In this document: piece by piece, positions 37,057-45,509 of the stretch
Layout: every line of letters begins with the position of its first letter
Numbering within the stretch: position 1 is the first letter of the stretch
Assembly: GCA_029547205.1 (NCBI GenBank)
Contig: JAKPPT010000020.1
Span: 62,001-126,000, forward strand
Length of the DNA: 64,000 nucleotides
Direction: 5' to 3'
Source of the DNA: Spirochaetota bacterium
GTDB taxonomy: Bacteria; Spirochaetota; Spirochaetia; Treponematales; UBA12059
Translations under genes and position numbers: made by a program
The notes under the pieces: model-generated
Database searches by the model: none
What the model was told of the DNA's origin: nothing
The model's input: the letters and a program-made list of their open reading frames with translations, nothing else

Positions 37057-37713
37057 TTAAATTAAATCCAGATATGTATGATTATACTTATTCACAATTC
37101 CTCTAAATTTGAACGTTAAACTTTTATTAAAATAAGGTCCGTCAGTTACTAATGTATGAAATTCTCCACCTTCTGCTGAAGGATCGATATTTTCATTTAA
37201 TAAGTTTTGTATAGTTTCTTTGTCAAGCATTGCACCTAAATATTTAGGTGAACATTTCCCGTTTTTAACAGAAATAATTTTTATTTTATATCCAGTATCC
37301 ACAGCCTCATTTATTACATCAAGTCTTTTTTCCTTCCATAAAGGCATTTCCATTTTGAGATTCATTTTTTCCATAACTCGAGCAATCCAGACATAATGTT
37401 CATCTAAGTCAATATCACCAAAAATGGCAGATTTTATGCCTAATTCTTTTAATTTACCTATCTCTAAACACCACTTTTCTTCATAATCATCAAAATTTGA
37501 ATAACCAAAATAAATTTTTAACCCCATTGCTTCTGCCTGTCGTTTAAGAATACTTTCGGTAATAAAATGGCCATAAGTTTGATTATTTTCATTTTTTAAC
37601 ATTGTAAGAAGCGCAATGACTTTATCGGGATTCTTTTGACGAAAACGATGCAAAGCTAAACAGCAATCTTTTCCACCGCTCCAGGAACAAAATGTATCAA
37701 TTGAATTGTCCAT
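37057..37713 (-). CDS. Dph6-related ATP pyrophosphatase (PP-loop)
   Basis: The 218-residue protein has the PP-loop WSGGKDCCLAL (S12-G-G-K-D16) and the family segments YFGYSNFDDYEEKW, GIKSAIFGDIDLDEHYVWI and AEGGEFHTLVTDGPYF. In archaea and eukaryotes relatives amidate diphthine on EF-2. Bacteria lack diphthamide, so the bacterial substrate is unknown. The gene is strongly AT-rich compared with its neighbours and stands alone, which suggests recent acquisition. AAGGTG lies about 8 bp before the ATG. Confidence 0.85.
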   Translation of the reverse strand: MDNSIDTFCSWSGGKDCCLALHRFRQKNPDKVIALLTMLKNENNQTYGHFITESILKRQAEAMGLKIYFGYSNFDDYEEKWCLEIGKLKELGIKSAIFGDIDLDEHYVWIARVMEKMNLKMEMPLWKEKRLDVINEAVDTGYKIKIISVKNGKCSPKYLGAMLDKETIQNLLNENIDPSAEGGEFHTLVTDGPYFNKSLTFKFRGIVNKYNHTYLDLI

Positions 37714-37870
37714 GTTATATACACCTTTTTGTTTGTTGTATCCAGTCTAATAGTTTTAGTGATAATACCATGATAAACTGGAGTTGTTGTAGTATTGGAA
37801 TAAGAAAAGTATAAGTTTTTCATCATACTATGACAATCACATCCATATAAGGATTCGCTCAAGAGACAGC

Positions 37871-37899
37871 TTGTAATTTGTAGTTTCATATTTTACACT
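37871..37899 (+). promoter_or_regulatory. Predicted leaderless promoter of the MBL/beta-CASP gene
   Basis: TTGTAA (37871-37876), a 17-bp spacer and TACACT (37894-37899) end six bases before ATG 37906. There is no Shine-Dalgarno sequence in the GTAAGT between them. Confidence 0.5.
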
Positions 37900-37905
37900 G
37901 TAAGT

Positions 37906-39315
37906 ATGGCTATAACATTATGTTCAGAAGGTGCAGCACGTGAGGTTACCGGTTCAAAGCACGTGCTTTCAATTGATAATCACAGGATACTGATTGACTG
38001 CGGTGCATTTCAGGGCAAACGCAAAGAGACTGATGAGAAAAACAGGGCACTGGTAAAAGATCCATCGGGAATAGATGCGGTAATTCTTACGCACGGACAC
38101 TATGATCACTGTGGCTTATTACCGCTGCTTGTAAAACGTGGTTTTAATGGCAACATTATCTCTACACCAGCAACTCGTGATTTAGCAAATATTGTGATGC
38201 TGGATTCTGCCCGGATACAGGCTTCCGATGCACTGTTTTTAGGAAAACAGGCTGCAAAAAAAGGTGAACAATTTACCTGGAAACCGCTCTATGATGAGCT
38301 GGATGTCATTAAAACAGCAGGACAGTTTTTGACGGTAAATTATAACCGATCATTTACCATACTTGATGGTGTCCGAATGGAATTTCGTGATGCAGGACAC
38401 ATTTTAGGTTCAGCGTTAACAATACTTGATATTTCAGAAAACAATGGAAGATCATTGCGAATTGGATTTTCTGGCGATCTTGGAAGAAATGATAAACCTA
38501 TTATCCGGGACCCAGAGCCGATGAAGCCTGTTGAATATCTCATACTCGAATCAACATATGGCAACCGGTTGCATGAAAAAGTTGATGATGCACTTGTAAA
38601 GCTTGCAGCTATTGTCAATAGAACTGTACAACAGGGCGGAAAAATTATCATTCCGGCATTTGCAATTGAACGAACACAGGAATTAATATTCTATTTTCAT
38701 TTGCTCATTGATGACAAAAAGATTCCCAGCATACCTATTTATGTTGATTCTCCCATGGCAATCAATGCAACAAGCATTTTTCAGGTACACCCTGAGTGTT
38801 ACGATCAGGAAACATATGATGCATTTATGGTGCACCATAAGAATCCGTTTGGATTCAATGAATTGCATTTTGCAAGCAGTGTTGAAGAATCAAAAAAGAT
38901 TAACTCAATCAAAGAACCTGCAGTTATTATTTCTGCTGATGGTATGTGCGAAGCAGGACGCATTTTGCATCATCTTGCAAACAATATTCAGGATTCTAAA
39001 AATACTATATTGCTTGTCGGATTTATGGCTGCTGATACATTAGGTCGACGCCTCATGGATGGGCAAAAGGAAGTACGAATCTTTGGTGATACCTATAAAG
39101 TACAGGCGAAAATAGAGCAAATTCATGCTTTTAGTGCTCATGCTGACTATGAAGAGACCTGGGCGTGGTTAGAAAAAATGGATAGGAGCATGCTTAAAAA
39201 AGTATTCCTTGTGCATGGCGAAGATGATTCCTTGACGCATTTGCAGACATATCTTCTATCGAAAGGTATTCCAGATGTAGAAATCGTAGAGCCAGGTGTA
39301 TCGTATCAGCTTTAA
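37906..39315 (+). CDS. MBL-fold metallohydrolase with beta-CASP and RMMBL domains (RNase J/CPSF-like)
   Basis: The 469-residue protein has the zinc motif LTHGHYDHCGLLP (H63-x-H65-x-D67-H68), a later metal-binding His in RDAGHILGSA, a beta-CASP domain (about 185-370, YVDSPMAINAT, ISADGMCEAGRI) and an RMMBL end with FSAHADYEE. This architecture is shared by CPSF73-like bacterial proteins (YSH1-type) that act on RNA. It is shorter than RNase J and lacks its extra C-terminal domain. Exact substrate unknown. Transcription appears leaderless. Confidence 0.9.
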   Translation: MAITLCSEGAAREVTGSKHVLSIDNHRILIDCGAFQGKRKETDEKNRALVKDPSGIDAVILTHGHYDHCGLLPLLVKRGFNGNIISTPATRDLANIVMLDSARIQASDALFLGKQAAKKGEQFTWKPLYDELDVIKTAGQFLTVNYNRSFTILDGVRMEFRDAGHILGSALTILDISENNGRSLRIGFSGDLGRNDKPIIRDPEPMKPVEYLILESTYGNRLHEKVDDALVKLAAIVNRTVQQGGKIIIPAFAIERTQELIFYFHLLIDDKKIPSIPIYVDSPMAINATSIFQVHPECYDQETYDAFMVHHKNPFGFNELHFASSVEESKKINSIKEPAVIISADGMCEAGRILHHLANNIQDSKNTILLVGFMAADTLGRRLMDGQKEVRIFGDTYKVQAKIEQIHAFSAHADYEETWAWLEKMDRSMLKKVFLVHGEDDSLTHLQTYLLSKGIPDVEIVEPGVSYQL

Positions 39316-39331
39316 TACGAATGTGCCGATA

Positions 39332-39360
39332 TTGCAAAATTTAGCTATACAAGTTAGTAT
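39332..39360 (+). promoter_or_regulatory. Predicted leaderless promoter of lepA
   Basis: TTGCAA (39332-39337), a 17-bp spacer and TAGTAT (39355-39360) end six bases before ATG 39367. The intervening GCACGC is not a Shine-Dalgarno sequence. Confidence 0.55.
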
Positions 39361-39366
39361 GCACGC

Positions 39367-41181
39367 ATGTATGACAGAACCAAAATACGGAATTTTTGTA
39401 TCATTGCACATATAGATCATGGAAAGTCGACACTTGCAGACCGTTTTATAGAGCGAGCACGTATTATTGATCAGCGCAAAATGCAAGATCAGATTCTTGA
39501 CTCTATGGATATTGAGCGCGAGCGCGGTATAACCATCAAGAGCCAGGCTGTAACACTGCATTATACCGCTCGCGATGGAAACGACTATGTGCTGAATCTT
39601 GTTGATACTCCAGGACACGTTGATTTTTCGTACGAAGTTTCACGAGCAATAAGTTCGTGTGAAGGAGCTGTGCTGCTCGTTGATGCGACACAGGGCGTAG
39701 AAGCTCAGACTGTGTCCAATATGTATATGGCGCTCGAACACAATCTTGAAATAGTGCCCGTAATTAACAAAATCGATATGCCCGCTGCAAATATAGAGGA
39801 AGCACGGCATCAAATAACGAATGAACTTGGTCTTGATGGAGACACTGCGCTCTGTGTCTCTGGCAAAATGGGTATTGGTATTGATGATTTGCTTGAAGCC
39901 ATTGTTGAGCGGATTCCAGCTCCACAGGGACAGCCCGATGCTCCCGCTCGCGCGTTGATTTTTGACAGCCACTATGATCCCTATCGGGGAGTTATTGTCC
40001 ATATACGAATGTTTGAAGGGACATTGAAGCCGGGTACAAAACTCAAGCTCATGAATAGTGGCGCTGAATATGAAATAGAAGAAACCGGATACTTTAAGCT
40101 CAATTTAGAAAAAAATGATGGCCTTACTGCGGGTGAGGTTGGCTATATGATTGCTGGCATTAAAAACATTTCCGATGTGCGTGTAGGAGATACCATCACA
40201 ACGGCAGACAATCCGGCACAGGAGCCGCTTCCCGGTTTTAAGGAAGTAAAGCCAGTTGTTTTTAGTTCAGTGTATCCCATTGATGCTGCTGAGTATGAAG
40301 AGCTTAAAGCAGCGATTGAAAAACTCAAGCTCAATGATGCATCACTAATATATGAAAAAGATTCATCAGCTGCTCTTGGTTTTGGTTTTAGGTGCGGCTT
40401 TTTAGGTATGCTGCATCTGGAAGTATTTCAAGAGCGCCTTGAACGAGAATATGATCAGGCAATTATAATGACTGCACCTAGTGTGCAGTATCGACTCACA
40501 AACAAAAAGGGTGAAACATGGATTATAGATAATCCTGCAGATTACCCTGACCCTTCAATTATTGAAGCAGCAGAAGAACCCTATATAAAAGCGCAGATTA
40601 TCACTCCCGTGCCTTATATTGGCAACCTGATAACACTCTGTGTTAATAAGCGTGGTGTGCAAACATCGTTTTTACATCTCGATGAAAAACGTGTTGAGCT
40701 TGTTTTTGAAATGCCGCTTGCCGAAGTGCTTTTTGATTTTTATGACAAGCTTAAGAGCACAAGCAGGGGCTATGCGAGCTTTGATTACGATATTATCGGT
40801 TATAGACCTACACAGCTTGTAAAGCTTGATATCCTCCTAAACGGAAAACCAGTAGATGCGCTGGCTCAGCTTGTATTTAAAGACAATGCGTACGAACGGG
40901 GCAGAATTGTCTGCGAACGGCTCCAGAAATCGATACCGCGTCAGCAATTTAAGATTGCAATACAGGCAGCAATTGGTGGTACAATTATAGCTCGAGAAAC
41001 AGTTAATCCGGTACGAAAGGATGTGCTGGCAAAATGCTATGGCGGCGATATAACGAGAAAGCGTAAACTGCTTGAAAAACAAAAAGAGGGTAAAAAGCGC
41101 ATGAAGATGATTGGAGATGTAGAGTTGGACCAGGAAGCATTCATGGCTGTACTCCGTGAACGGGAAGATGACAATGATTAA
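39367..41181 (+). CDS. lepA: Elongation factor 4 (LepA)
   Basis: The 604-residue translational GTPase has G1 AHIDHGKST (14-22), G3 DTPGHVDF and G4 NKID, then EF-G-like domains and the LepA-specific C-terminal domain with RETVNPVRKDVLAKCYGGDITRKRK. Motifs and length are normal. LepA assists translation initiation/elongation under stress and ribosome biogenesis. The stop overlaps the 3' end of the convergent DUF115 gene by 4 bp, with no separating terminator visible. Confidence 0.97.
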   Translation: MYDRTKIRNFCIIAHIDHGKSTLADRFIERARIIDQRKMQDQILDSMDIERERGITIKSQAVTLHYTARDGNDYVLNLVDTPGHVDFSYEVSRAISSCEGAVLLVDATQGVEAQTVSNMYMALEHNLEIVPVINKIDMPAANIEEARHQITNELGLDGDTALCVSGKMGIGIDDLLEAIVERIPAPQGQPDAPARALIFDSHYDPYRGVIVHIRMFEGTLKPGTKLKLMNSGAEYEIEETGYFKLNLEKNDGLTAGEVGYMIAGIKNISDVRVGDTITTADNPAQEPLPGFKEVKPVVFSSVYPIDAAEYEELKAAIEKLKLNDASLIYEKDSSAALGFGFRCGFLGMLHLEVFQERLEREYDQAIIMTAPSVQYRLTNKKGETWIIDNPADYPDPSIIEAAEEPYIKAQIITPVPYIGNLITLCVNKRGVQTSFLHLDEKRVELVFEMPLAEVLFDFYDKLKSTSRGYASFDYDIIGYRPTQLVKLDILLNGKPVDALAQLVFKDNAYERGRIVCERLQKSIPRQQFKIAIQAAIGGTIIARETVNPVRKDVLAKCYGGDITRKRKLLEKQKEGKKRMKMIGDVELDQEAFMAVLREREDDND

Positions 41182-42857
41182 TGGTTCGCGCATTCAGGAC
41201 AGATTTTTTTTATAAAATACATCCAGTACTCACACTCACATGCAATGCGTTTGAGTAAATCAAGTTCAAGTGATTGAACGCGTTCATAGTCGGGGAAATG
41301 AATAAAAAGATAATCCAGTCTGGCTAGTTTACTCCTTAGCAGTTCAGGATCCGCGCCATACTTGAGCATTTCACGAAGTTCGTTGATTTTTTTATATTCA
41401 TTTGCAATAAGGGGATAAAAGAGTGAGTTCTTTTTTTCTGATTGCATGGAATGTATGCCTCTGAAAGCAGGTGAGCCCTCAAGATTTTCGTTTTGATTTT
41501 GCTGCTTGAGTGACCAAGTGTTCATGGTGCCATCAAATCGTATGAAATCTGGTTCGCTGCATACACGCACGGCTTTACCGAGTGGTAATCCTGTATTGCG
41601 ACGCATATCCACAATAATGCAGTCATCTCTAAACTGCTCGATCAAGGTATTACATAGTGCATGGTACATATTCAGTGCCGGATCGCTTCGTAAAAAACTA
41701 GTAACTTTATTTGAACCTTCTCGGTAAGTCATGTTCCAGGAAAGCTTTCTCTTGTACAGTCGGTTTTCGTGCATCATCTCATATCGGTCAATGTGTGTTG
41801 CTGGTGCATGTGTCCAGCCGGGGGGAAATGCAAAATCAAGTCCTGTAATCCAGATTTCCTTTTCTGCAATGAGGTGAGCGAGCGATAGTGCTGTTAAACC
41901 AACTGAACCATATGGATCTACTATTAAAAAATCATAAGGCTGTGCTTTAATAGTTGCTAGCAGTTCTGTTTGAGCCCACATGGTCATGAGTGGCGTAATC
42001 GATTGAAATATGTTTTTAAAGAGAGAAGGGTGAGCGCTCATGTCGAGAAATCCATGAGGCACGATGCCTTTTTCTTTGTTACCAATAAGATCAATAACAT
42101 TGTAAAATTGGGCATCGAGGCAGACAATGCTATCTGGTACTATACCAGCATCCCGCAGTGTTCCAAATGCCGTATCACACGCCAGAATAAAAAACCTATC
42201 TCTGTTTATGGAAATCCATTGCAGTGCATTGTAGAGTGATACTCCTGCTCCGCAGACGAGCACGGGTTTTGCTGTGTGTGGTAGGGGAGCAGGAATGGCA
42301 GGCAGAGCAAGCAGGTTTTTTAGCGTGTTTCGTATCCAGAGTCTTCCTAAACGGGTGAGTGTGATTCTGCTTCGATAGTAATCTGAAAAGTATTTAAGAA
42401 TCGTTTGAGGGAGCGCTTTATAGTATTCGGGAAATATTGTCCAGCCGGAAGATAGCAGTACTTCCTGCACCTTACGAAACCGTCCAAGAATGCTGATAGT
42501 GTTAAAGAAGTGTGATTCAGGCACCTGTGCTATAAACGCAAGCCGTCTGGCTTGTAGTGCGTCTCTAATGCGAGCAGGCATGTTTTCGGAAGCTAGTCTG
42601 TAAAGTGCAGGATCGCATTCTATTGCCAGTATTGCAGAAGATGGTGGAAGCCGGGTAAGCAGTTCACAAACTCCATACCAGAGACAGGGAGAATAAACAA
42701 GATAGATACATTCTTCTAAAAGAGGAATTGATTGAGCTAAAGCAATGGCTCTACTCACCGGTTTTTGCCGGGAATAGAGCCATTTGCCGCGATAAAATAA
42801 GGAGCTTCCTTCTTCTGTTTGAACAAGTTCTGGAAGATCCATTTCGCTGTCAATCAT
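41178..42857 (-). CDS. DUF115 / motility-associated (Maf-like) protein
   Basis: The 559-residue protein contains the DUF115 (6-hydroxymethylpterin pyrophosphokinase MptE-like) core at about 200-380: PVLVCGAGVSLYNAL, FILACDTAFGTLRDAGIVPD and LIAEKEIWITGLDFAFPPGW. In flagellated bacteria Maf proteins with this domain glycosylate flagellins with nonulosonic acids; spirochaetes carry several relatives. No signal peptide or membrane helix. Its start abuts the stop of the upstream PpiC-type gene (TAATG-like one-base overlap). Specific acceptor unknown. Confidence 0.83.
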   Translation of the reverse strand: MIDSEMDLPELVQTEEGSSLFYRGKWLYSRQKPVSRAIALAQSIPLLEECIYLVYSPCLWYGVCELLTRLPPSSAILAIECDPALYRLASENMPARIRDALQARRLAFIAQVPESHFFNTISILGRFRKVQEVLLSSGWTIFPEYYKALPQTILKYFSDYYRSRITLTRLGRLWIRNTLKNLLALPAIPAPLPHTAKPVLVCGAGVSLYNALQWISINRDRFFILACDTAFGTLRDAGIVPDSIVCLDAQFYNVIDLIGNKEKGIVPHGFLDMSAHPSLFKNIFQSITPLMTMWAQTELLATIKAQPYDFLIVDPYGSVGLTALSLAHLIAEKEIWITGLDFAFPPGWTHAPATHIDRYEMMHENRLYKRKLSWNMTYREGSNKVTSFLRSDPALNMYHALCNTLIEQFRDDCIIVDMRRNTGLPLGKAVRVCSEPDFIRFDGTMNTWSLKQQNQNENLEGSPAFRGIHSMQSEKKNSLFYPLIANEYKKINELREMLKYGADPELLRSKLARLDYLFIHFPDYERVQSLELDLLKRIACECEYWMYFIKKICPECANH

Positions 42858-44392
42858 TAACTATTGAGCTTAAACAGCTTTGTGTAGGTTTTATAAAAGT
42901 TATTTTTATGGTTTGGACTTGAAAGTATCCAGTTAATCAAATCGGTTTGTATGCTTTGCTGAATAACACTGGAGTAAAAGGTGTCAAGCATAGCGAGCGC
43001 ATCTGCTTCCTGAATGGTTTCTGCTTTGACTCTAAAGATAATCACATTATTTCCAAGCAGTATCGGTTCTCCCAGTGTTCCCGGTGCAATACTCCAAACC
43101 TGGAGCAAAAATTGTTCGTTAGTTTCAGCCTGTGCAAGTTCGGGAGTATCAGTAGTATCGATAGTGCCGAGTAATGGGAAATACTGCGTATTTAATGCAT
43201 TGCCATAATTGAGCGGGAATGGTTTTGTCTGCTTAATTGTCAAGTTTTCTGCCTTTGCCATTTTTTCAAATGAGCCTTCGACTGCATTCTGAACAAGCAG
43301 TTTTGCCTTATTTAAAAGCCATGTTTCCATGGTGCCACGCTCATAGGAGTTCATATAATCGGTTATTGATTTTATAAAGTCGGGAGCAGAAGGATCGGTG
43401 TTCTGCATTTCTTCCTCAACCTTAAAAATGAGGAATGTCCCAGTTGATGAAGGAATTACGGAGCTGATAGTTCCTGCTTTGAAGGTAAAGAGTTCATCGA
43501 GCTGTTTGATTTCCTTAAAATCAGCACGGAGTTCCCAGTAGTACTTCCAACCCATAGCTCCGCCAGATTCTTTGTATGCATCTACCGAATACTGTTTTGC
43601 TGCTTGAGCAAAATCGAGTTTCCCGCTTTCAAGCTGAGCTGCAATGTTTTTTGCTTCTGATTCTGAACCACTAAAGGTAATGCGGGAGAGTTTAATTTTC
43701 CTAAAGGGTTCCGGATGTGTTGCAGCAAATGCCAATTTTTCTGAGTCAGGATAAGAAGAAAGTGGTAGGCTTACATATTCAATTTCCCGATTTTTTTGTC
43801 CCATTTTTTTAATAAATTCAATTTCTTTAGAACTATTCTGAACAGCAAACAGCGTATTGAGGAAGCGGCTTCGTACTATGTTTTCTTCTATTTCTTTATA
43901 AATTGCAAGTTTTGTAGCATAGGAACTGTTCTGGTAAAGTCGCATAGAAAATTTACCATTTTCCTGGAATACCGAACTTTCGGTAACTTTTTTGTTTATG
44001 TAGTCTTTACTTGCGCTAAAACCATAACTTTCAGCCATTTCCTGCAGTGCAGTCATAACCACAACATTCTGGTATGCCTGGTTATATATCTGGAAGCTAA
44101 AATAAGGGTTAGAGTTTATATTGTACCCACTTTGCTCATAGTATTGTTTGATTCGGGCTACTTCATTAAAAAATGCATTTTGATACGCGTACTGGATTGG
44201 CTTATTTTTCCAATAGCCAAAAGTAAAGTTGGAAGAGTTACCGCTGCTAGGAGCTGAAACTGAAGGAATCAAAACAAATGCTATAATAGTCAGAACAAGA
44301 ATGACTATGGTGCCAACATAGACCAGTGTGTTTGAGTTTTTTTTAGGTTTGGATTTGTTGTTCTGGTCTTGAGTATCAGTTGTCGATTTCAT
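42857..44392 (-). CDS. Membrane-anchored PpiC-type peptidyl-prolyl isomerase (SurA/PpiD-like)
   Basis: The 511-residue protein has a short cytoplasmic, Lys/Asn-rich N-terminus and one membrane helix (about 27-48, YVGTIVILVLTIIAFVLI), then a periplasmic part. A parvulin domain is seen at about 240-345 (IKLSRITFSG, DFAQAAKQYSVDAYKESGGAMGW). This PpiD/SurA-like layout suggests an envelope foldase. The longest frame begins at 44572, but ATG 44392 has GGAAGG 6 bp upstream and gives a normal N-terminus. Co-transcribed with the DUF115 gene. Confidence 0.86.
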   Translation of the reverse strand: MKSTTDTQDQNNKSKPKKNSNTLVYVGTIVILVLTIIAFVLIPSVSAPSSGNSSNFTFGYWKNKPIQYAYQNAFFNEVARIKQYYEQSGYNINSNPYFSFQIYNQAYQNVVVMTALQEMAESYGFSASKDYINKKVTESSVFQENGKFSMRLYQNSSYATKLAIYKEIEENIVRSRFLNTLFAVQNSSKEIEFIKKMGQKNREIEYVSLPLSSYPDSEKLAFAATHPEPFRKIKLSRITFSGSESEAKNIAAQLESGKLDFAQAAKQYSVDAYKESGGAMGWKYYWELRADFKEIKQLDELFTFKAGTISSVIPSSTGTFLIFKVEEEMQNTDPSAPDFIKSITDYMNSYERGTMETWLLNKAKLLVQNAVEGSFEKMAKAENLTIKQTKPFPLNYGNALNTQYFPLLGTIDTTDTPELAQAETNEQFLLQVWSIAPGTLGEPILLGNNVIIFRVKAETIQEADALAMLDTFYSSVIQQSIQTDLINWILSSPNHKNNFYKTYTKLFKLNS

Positions 44393-44486
44393 TACTGCCT
44401 TCCTGTTTGTAAGAATAGTTTCAGATGTATTACCGTGCCTCGTTTCGGGCAAAGTCAAAAAAGTGTAGCATGTAACACCAGTAAGG

Positions 44487-45281
44487 TCAATTATTATAGA
44501 GCTCGGATAAAATTGAAGATAGTGTGCGAATCGATTCTTTCTTTTCCGGAGTAAGAGGTGTCCAATTCCCATGAAGACAATATTCTAACGGCCCGAAATT
44601 TGCTTTATATTCCATGGTTTTACAGCCAGCAACCCAGAATCCAGGATAATACCAGTGTAGCCCTAATGTCTTACACAGTTCTATCTCTTTAAGCATGGTA
44701 AAAATTCCAAGACTGAGTTTACTGTAATGTTCTATATCATAAACACAGTAACAGCTGGATATACTGTCGGGAAGTATATCAATATAGCTCAGTGCTACAA
44801 GCACTTTCCCGGTTTCATTGGTCCGATAACAAGCCAAAATTTTTGAATGATTTTGAAATGGACTCTGATGATGTTCAAAAATATACTGTTCTTCTGTATG
44901 CGGTTCAGAACCATGTTTTTTTATGAGATAGGTATTGTAGAGCGCAAGATATTCAGGATGATAGCTCAGTGATACTAATTCACATGAAGTATCTTTATTG
45001 CGTTCCAGTACATGCTTTTGTGATTTGCTTATGGTAAATTCATGTACATTAAGGCGTACAGGCAAACAGAGCGAACATCCATGACAGAGCGGCCGGTAGA
45101 TCATCTTCCCTGTACGGCGGAATCTCAAACTGAGCATTTGTTCATATGGTGCGGTAGAAAATCGGCTTTCACAGTTAATGATTTCCATGCCAGAAGGCCT
45201 AAGATCTTCAAAGTACGGGCAGGTAAGATCAGTCAGTCGGTGAACCGAACGAAGCACCGTAAGAATTTCTTTAGGAGTCAT
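44487..45281 (-). CDS. bpt: Aspartate/glutamate leucyltransferase (Bpt), N-degron transferase
   Basis: The 264-residue protein matches the bacterial Ate1-like Bpt family, which adds Leu from tRNA to proteins with N-terminal Asp or Glu. Visible signatures are the N-terminal LTCPYFEDLRP, RFRRTGKMIYRPLCHGCSLCLPVRL with its Cys pair, and HWYYPGFWVAGCKTMEYKANFGPLEY. The product N-degron is the one ClpS binds, and clpS-clpA-aat are in this window. Its ATG overlaps the stop of a 57-residue ORF. Leucyl versus arginyl specificity is inferred from the family. Confidence 0.9.
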   Translation of the reverse strand: MTPKEILTVLRSVHRLTDLTCPYFEDLRPSGMEIINCESRFSTAPYEQMLSLRFRRTGKMIYRPLCHGCSLCLPVRLNVHEFTISKSQKHVLERNKDTSCELVSLSYHPEYLALYNTYLIKKHGSEPHTEEQYIFEHHQSPFQNHSKILACYRTNETGKVLVALSYIDILPDSISSCYCVYDIEHYSKLSLGIFTMLKEIELCKTLGLHWYYPGFWVAGCKTMEYKANFGPLEYCLHGNWTPLTPEKKESIRTLSSILSELYNN

Positions 45282-45451
45282 TCATGCTCTGTTTCTTGAA
45301 ATGAATTTAAATACTCGAGTGCCTCATGGGCGGTTTCCTGAACATGGTTATACCATATCGAATATAACTCATTATCGAGTAAATGAGGATACGGTGCCCC
45401 TTCCAGTTCGCTGATGAGATGCCGCAGTAATTCTTTACCTTTATCATCCAT
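45278..45451 (-). CDS. 57-residue acidic small protein coupled to bpt
   Basis: The minus-strand frame from ATG 45451 to TGA 45278-45280 encodes an acidic, helical protein with motifs ELLRHLISELEGAPYPHLLD and HEALEYLNSFQETEHE and no signal or membrane helix. Its TGA overlaps the bpt ATG (ATGA), indicating translational coupling. A perfect TATAAT ends six bases before its ATG, so the transcript should be leaderless and this ORF should be read first. No family recognised. It may be a small partner of Bpt or a translation-coupling leader. Confidence 0.65.
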   Translation of the reverse strand: MDDKGKELLRHLISELEGAPYPHLLDNELYSIWYNHVQETAHEALEYLNSFQETEHE

Positions 45452-45457
45452 GGTTTA

Positions 45458-45485
45458 ATTATACTGCGTAATGGAATATATGCAA
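45458..45485 (-). promoter_or_regulatory. Predicted leaderless promoter of the small ORF-bpt operon
   Basis: On the minus strand TTGCAT (45480-45485), a 16-bp spacer and a perfect TATAAT (45458-45463) end six bases before ATG 45451. The predicted start of transcription coincides with the A of the ATG. Confidence 0.6.
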
Positions 45486-45492
45486 TACTGAA

Positions 45493-45509
45493 TAAGCTAT
45501 TGTAGCTTA
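45493..45509 (-). repeat. Short hairpin overlapping the htrA stop codon
   Basis: TAAGCTA and TAGCTTA flank a 3-nt loop and include the htrA stop. No T-tract follows, so it is at best a weak terminator or an mRNA 3' stabilising hairpin. Confidence 0.35.

Noticed and set aside
37656-37889. Minus-strand 77-codon ORF upstream of the Dph6-like gene
   Set aside because: It overlaps the PP-loop coding start in another frame, has no plausible domain, and covers the MBL-gene promoter.
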